Below, piece after piece: positions 59,701-64,000 of a stretch of DNA of 64,000 bases. Location of the stretch: contig OZ234504.1 in the NCBI GenBank assembly GCA_965153455.1, positions 8,494,001-8,558,000 of the forward strand. Direction: 5' to 3'. The position numbers and the translations under genes are program-made. How positions within the stretch are numbered: the stretch's first letter is position 1; each line of letters starts with the position of its first letter. Source of the DNA: Sphagnum compactum. Taxonomy: Eukaryota; Bryophyta; Sphagnopsida; Sphagnales. The notes below the pieces were generated by a model. It ran no database searches. It saw only the letters and a list, made by a program, of their open reading frames with translations, and was not told the DNA's origin.

Positions 59701-62700
59701 CTTTCCTGGACTTGAGTCAACATTCAACCATAAAACTGAAAGCATCATGGGAAAGAGAATCCAAACATATATTTGCTCACTTATGCATAAGATATAATAT
59801 ATCTGCAGCTTGAACTGCTCCCTCCTTCTTCTGTTGTCCAAAAATCTGGCAAGTGACAACATATGTGAATTTCAGCTCAGCTTGGTATTTTGCACTTTGT
59901 TCCAACAACCCTCCTGACAGTTGTAATCCCTCTTCAACATCTGCCAAAGCAAATCAACAGCCGGATTAATTACCAAATGAGAAAGGCTTCATTTTGAAGC
60001 CTCATCTAAATGCATGTCAATGCAGTTCTAAAATTCTTAAGCAGTGCAGTAAAGGGCAACTACACCAATCAGTTTGAAACCAAATGCCTAAAACTAAAAG
60101 CTAAGCAATATGCTCCAGCTTGCTGGGTTTACAAGAGACAACAAGTTTCATATATCCACTAGATGCCATGATACACTGTCAACATAGTTTTCTGGTTATC
60201 TCTTATGCTCTACCAAGGGCATGAAATAACTCAATCAGATGGTCAAGGAACAAAGAAGCATCATGGAATCACATTCAGATATGCAAGAACCACCTGCACC
60301 TTGACAACACCTCCAAAACATCATACAAACCAGGTAGGTGTACATGAGGTCCAACCTGCGGTTGATGCTCCTTCTTGCGCTGCTTGTAACTCCAGTGCCC
60401 TTTTGTAATACATCATTCCACGAACTGATCAAGCACACCAGAACAGCAGTCAATCCACAGCAACACAGAGAGATGGTCACCAAAAATTCTGAAGGAGGAT
60501 AGGGGGTTAAGCCTCCATTTTGCTCTGTAGCCTGAACTAGGAGACCAGCATACACCTGTTCTCGCAAGAGTCTGGCCTCGGTAAGATGCCCATAAACGTA
60601 GCTGTAAGATAACCTCCTCATTTTTCTCATCCACTTTTGTGTCCACTGTGCGTCCAGTGAGTCCAATTCTCTCAAGGAAGTTTTGCCATTCATCTGCAAG
60701 TGCCATTGCCATAGATCTCACAATAAGTCCCAGAGTTACTACAAAAGGACAAGCAAAGAGTGGTCACTCAAACAAGAACTCTCATAAATACAGCCTAACT
60801 TAATGGAGGAATTGGTCCAAATGTTTATGGAGGAAAATTCATGCACAACAATTCCAGACATACATTTTCATCACACAAAATATATGATCACCCATCACTT
60901 GCAATATATTCCAATATAAGTTCCAATATATTTCAGAGCAACCCTCAAACAGATCATTGGCATGCAATAGTATGGTGAACATCAGTTGTCACAGATCTAC
61001 ACAAGGACATGGATGATAATTAACACATGTAAAGGAAACAAATACCAGGGTAGATCTTCTGGAGATAGAACAAGATACTAATGCCATCCTTGTTCTCCTC
61101 ACACAGCTTCTTCAAGTCATACATTACATCTTCTGCATAATAGGGAGTGAAGACACTGCATAACCCCCCAGGACAACCACCCAGCAGAGCCTATCTTATA
61201 TTAATTCGTTTCACCTCAAACCAGGGATCAATATACACAGTAAGAACAATACAATCATAAACTCTACAAAAAACAAAAAAAGGAAAGTGACCAACAATTG
61301 CACCATCCCAAGATCTTTGGTACTACTGTGGCACAGTGTTTTTCTTCTGGCAAATTATTGCCAGATTTCTAATTTTTTTAAACCCTGGCTACCAATACAA
61401 AGGGGAAAAGAGAGGTTTTTCCATTTTAAAACACCTAAAAGGGACAGGCAGAAGAAAAAGAAAAAAAGAATTTGGTAAACTCTATGTCCCCTAGGACATG
61501 AACAACTACAGAAACCTCTCCTTACACAAGTAGACTACAAGAAACTTTCTTATTTCCCCACGTGCTTACCAAAATGAAAACATCTTGCGAATGGTTGGAG
61601 CTTCTGGCATGTGCATGAACAAGGAATTTGTGAAGAACTGCAAGCGTCGCCGTGCTTCCAAGTTGCGGGGTATGGTCTCAGTATCTAGAGTCTTTGATGC
61701 ATTGATCTTCTGGACTGTTAGAAGATTGAAGAGTCGTTTAGCATCCTTTTGCTGCGTGAGTCCAGGAAAAACAAGAATTGGTTTTGTGATTAATTAGGAT
61801 AGCTGTTCCCAATTGGGACCATGGAGACATAGATCCTGTCATAAAAGGTTGCACGCATCCATAATGCAGATTTTGGTCCTAGCAAAGCATTCAGAGAAGA
61901 AGAATTTTCTTACTCCATTCCTATCTGGCCAATTCAGGTTTGTGAACAGTGGCCTTTCACAACGATCCCATCGCTCAAATCCCTCCCTGTACTTGAAAAA
62001 GGGACAGCATTAAACATGACTCAGCTTAATGTCATGCTGACACTCTGCACATTCAGGGTGAGGTTCAATACTATGCTTTTGACAAATGTACCCATGCTTC
62101 CACATTACTATAACATGCTCATGCTTGGGTGGATGGAGCACAACTGCTTATATATCCATGAAATTGCAGACTCCAACAACAATTTGAAGGTAACATGAGA
62201 ACGAGTGCAGTCTTAACCTTATGGGAGTCACTCACAAAGTGTCAGACCACCACTTCCATCACAAATAGCAGTGACGAGCTGCCACGACTACCACCTGACT
62301 TCATCATCTCCCAACAGTGAATGTAGATGAGTATATAATAACCAGCCCAGAATCTGGACAAATCTGAACACATCCACCTGATGGAGGAATCTGCTAGGTT
62401 ATTCTTCTTGACGAGTTCCCTCTGGCATTCACAGGTTGTCCTAACTCAACACCAAAGACACAAAAGGATGTGTGCCTGCCACAGCTCACACAAAAACTGA
62501 ACAAGCTATGTACACCTCCACCACAAAGTGAGAGAACTAAGAAGACCTGATATCTTGGGGGAGGAATCCATTCATCACTACTGCCTGCAATCTCTGCAAG
62601 GCTGCTTCCACCTTGGATACTCGCTCAGCAGTTTTATTTCGCCACTGTAAACAACAGATGCACAATACTTTGAGCAACAAAAGGCTGCTGTTTCAACAAT

Positions 62701-63953
62701 CAAGACTTTCACATGAGAAAAACAATTCTGAACAAATGCAACCTTTGAGAACTATCACAAGACATTGAGGGTCAAATCTAGTGTCTAACAAATGTTCATG
62801 TCCTCTCAGTTACCAGTTGCTTGGTAATCTTTCTTGTCATCTTCAACATTTCTCTTAAGTTGGTCAAGTTGAAATTAGCCACAAACCCTTGATTCCCAAT
62901 GGCAAAAATGATGTCTCCAAACAAGCTTCTCACCCTGTTTCAAGAAACACTTGTGAGAGATGTACAAAAAATTCTGATTGACAATAGTGGGACATGGAAA
63001 GCATTCCTCACCTGAATGTAAAAATGACACTCCAAAAGCATGTGATTAATGACAGGAAACAAACCATTGGGCTCCATCCGCATTCAGCAAATTCTCCAAA
63101 ACAGGTTGCAATGTCTCAAAAGCTTCCTCCACGGCATTAGCCATGTACTCAACCCGATTCACTTTCTCCCAGAGATTTTCTAGATTCTTTTTATTGCCAG
63201 CTGCAAGCTCCACTGCAACATGTACCTTTCTCCAGCAACAAATTCAAGCAAATCATAATCACTTCCATCCTTGTTCTGTCTAAACCAAAAGTACAGAAAC
63301 ACCCCAAGGAAGGTGTCTCTCATTGTTGCTGAGCAGAGTACGTCACCTAGTATCATTTCGTTGTCAAACTCGCAAAGTCAACCCCATTCTGTACCATCTA
63401 CATCACTCTAGATCCATTACATAGTACTGCCCATTAATCCAAACTTCAAACTCTGAAAACTGCTTTGAGAATGACCAGGGTCAACTGCACTCAGGAAAAC
63501 AGAACATAGTGGCATGGAACAGCATCAAACCTTATTGGCAACTAAAAACAAGGGCCAGTGGATCCGCCATGAATTTTGTTGCATCACATCCTGCTCAGGC
63601 ATTATCAGCAACTCTTTCTCTCTGCACCATGCGAACAATCCCAGTTCTCAAAATGAATACAAAACCAGCTCAGAAGATGTCTGTTTCCTGTGCAGAACCT
63701 CCCTATGAATTAGTTCATTCCCACTACATGATCAGGATAACACAGGAAAACCGTTGAGCTGAATCAAATAGCAGTGGCCTTACAAGAATCTTGAAAGATC
63801 AAAAGTAAATAGAAAAATTAAGACTAGTGTTCAAATTGAAGAAAGAACATACTTGTTGTTGATAAGGTCTTCTTCTCGAAGGCTCTTGATGACCTCATTC
63901 CAAATGGGAGCAAATTTGATTGCATTGATTGCATTCTTTTTAGACTTGATAGC
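53705..63953 (-). CDS. Callose synthase (glucan synthase-like), 3' part of gene
   Basis: Plasma-membrane beta-1,3-glucan synthase (GT48) using UDP-glucose. Coding exons in transcript order: 63853-63953, 63531-63621, 63065-63225, 62814-62934, 62547-62644, 61914-61986, 61570-61751, 61046-61155, 60556-60693, 60356-60424, 59781-59940, 59480-59594, 58976-59095, 58676-58794, 58313-58396, 57906-58018, 57743-57795, 57349-57525, 57151-57198, 56808-56966, 56354-56467, 55938-56026, 55591-55749, 55329-55431, 54900-55019, 54620-54670, 54149-54328, 53705-53941. All phases agree: 1,114 residues of an expected 1,900 or so. The catalytic loop has EGKPENQNHAIIFTRGDA, ILGVREHVFTGS, VRMHYGHPDVFDR, GGISKASRVINLSEDI and NVTHHEYIQVGKGRDVG. 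Multiple C-terminal membrane helices follow, ending FNQAFSRGLEISLILAGNRPN. The ending and exon pattern resemble the GSL8/GSL10 branch (CALS9-like), tentatively. The 5' exons are outside the window. Confidence 0.95.
62170..62360 (-). repeat. Intronic repeat, copy in the callose synthase gene
   Basis: Within the intron between 61986 and 62547. Matches 11900-12110 as described there. No coding capacity or terminal repeats identified. It could be the remnant of an LTR or of a non-autonomous DNA element. Confidence 0.6.
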
Positions 63954-64000
63954 CTACAGGATCCCAGAAAAAAAGCTTAAGAATGGAGTGCATGCACACT

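Overview
The window is nuclear DNA of a land plant. It carries spliced genes with GT-AG introns, an intron-containing histone H2A, a plant-type UNC-13 (DUF810) protein, a callose synthase and a plant afadin/alpha-actinin-binding-like (ADIP) protein. Long AT-rich intergenic tracts hold Gypsy LTR debris, MITEs, a decayed hAT-like transposase and many short tandem arrays. Introns are mostly about 100-500 bp and genes lie several kb apart. A FUT8-like (GT23-type) glycosyltransferase points away from typical angiosperms and towards a non-seed plant such as a moss, but this is inference and the species cannot be named from the sequence.

Layout. 1-9.1 kb: transposon territory with a solo LTR (1269-2142), an uncharacterised decayed coding-like stretch (about 2.3-5.3 kb), and an inverted LTR of the same family attached to the end of a Gypsy integrase (6594-7731). 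9.1-16.6 kb: histone H2A (+, two exons, 131 aa) convergent with an ADIP-like coiled-coil gene (-, 13 coding exons, 329 aa, two GC-AG introns). 16.7-27.4 kb: AT-rich intergenic DNA with simple and tandem repeats. 27.4-34.4 kb: plant UNC-13/PATROL1-like gene (+, six coding exons, 969 aa), with a four-copy promoter repeat whose last copy supplies the TATA box. 34.4-37.9 kb: 3' flank with a perfect 18-bp foldback. 37.9-40.2 kb: histidine-phosphatase gene (-, three exons, 381 aa). 40.3-44.7 kb: repeats and a MITE. 44.7-46.4 kb: FUT8-like glycosyltransferase gene (-), flanked by two MITEs of one family and preceded by a CG-rich 32-bp tandem array. 47-53.5 kb: second MITE with its end triplicated, a tandem array, a decayed hAT-like transposase, and a 62-63 bp array. 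53.7-64 kb: the 3' part of a callose synthase gene (-, 28 coding exons visible, 1,114 aa; the 5' part lies beyond the window).

The genes do not form a pathway or operon. Loose themes are secretion and cell wall: the UNC-13-like protein (membrane trafficking), callose synthase (beta-1,3-glucan at the plasma membrane) and a probable Golgi glycosyltransferase. Exon boundaries were derived by reading splice sites and checking that phase and remembered family sequence agree. No alignment or database search was run.
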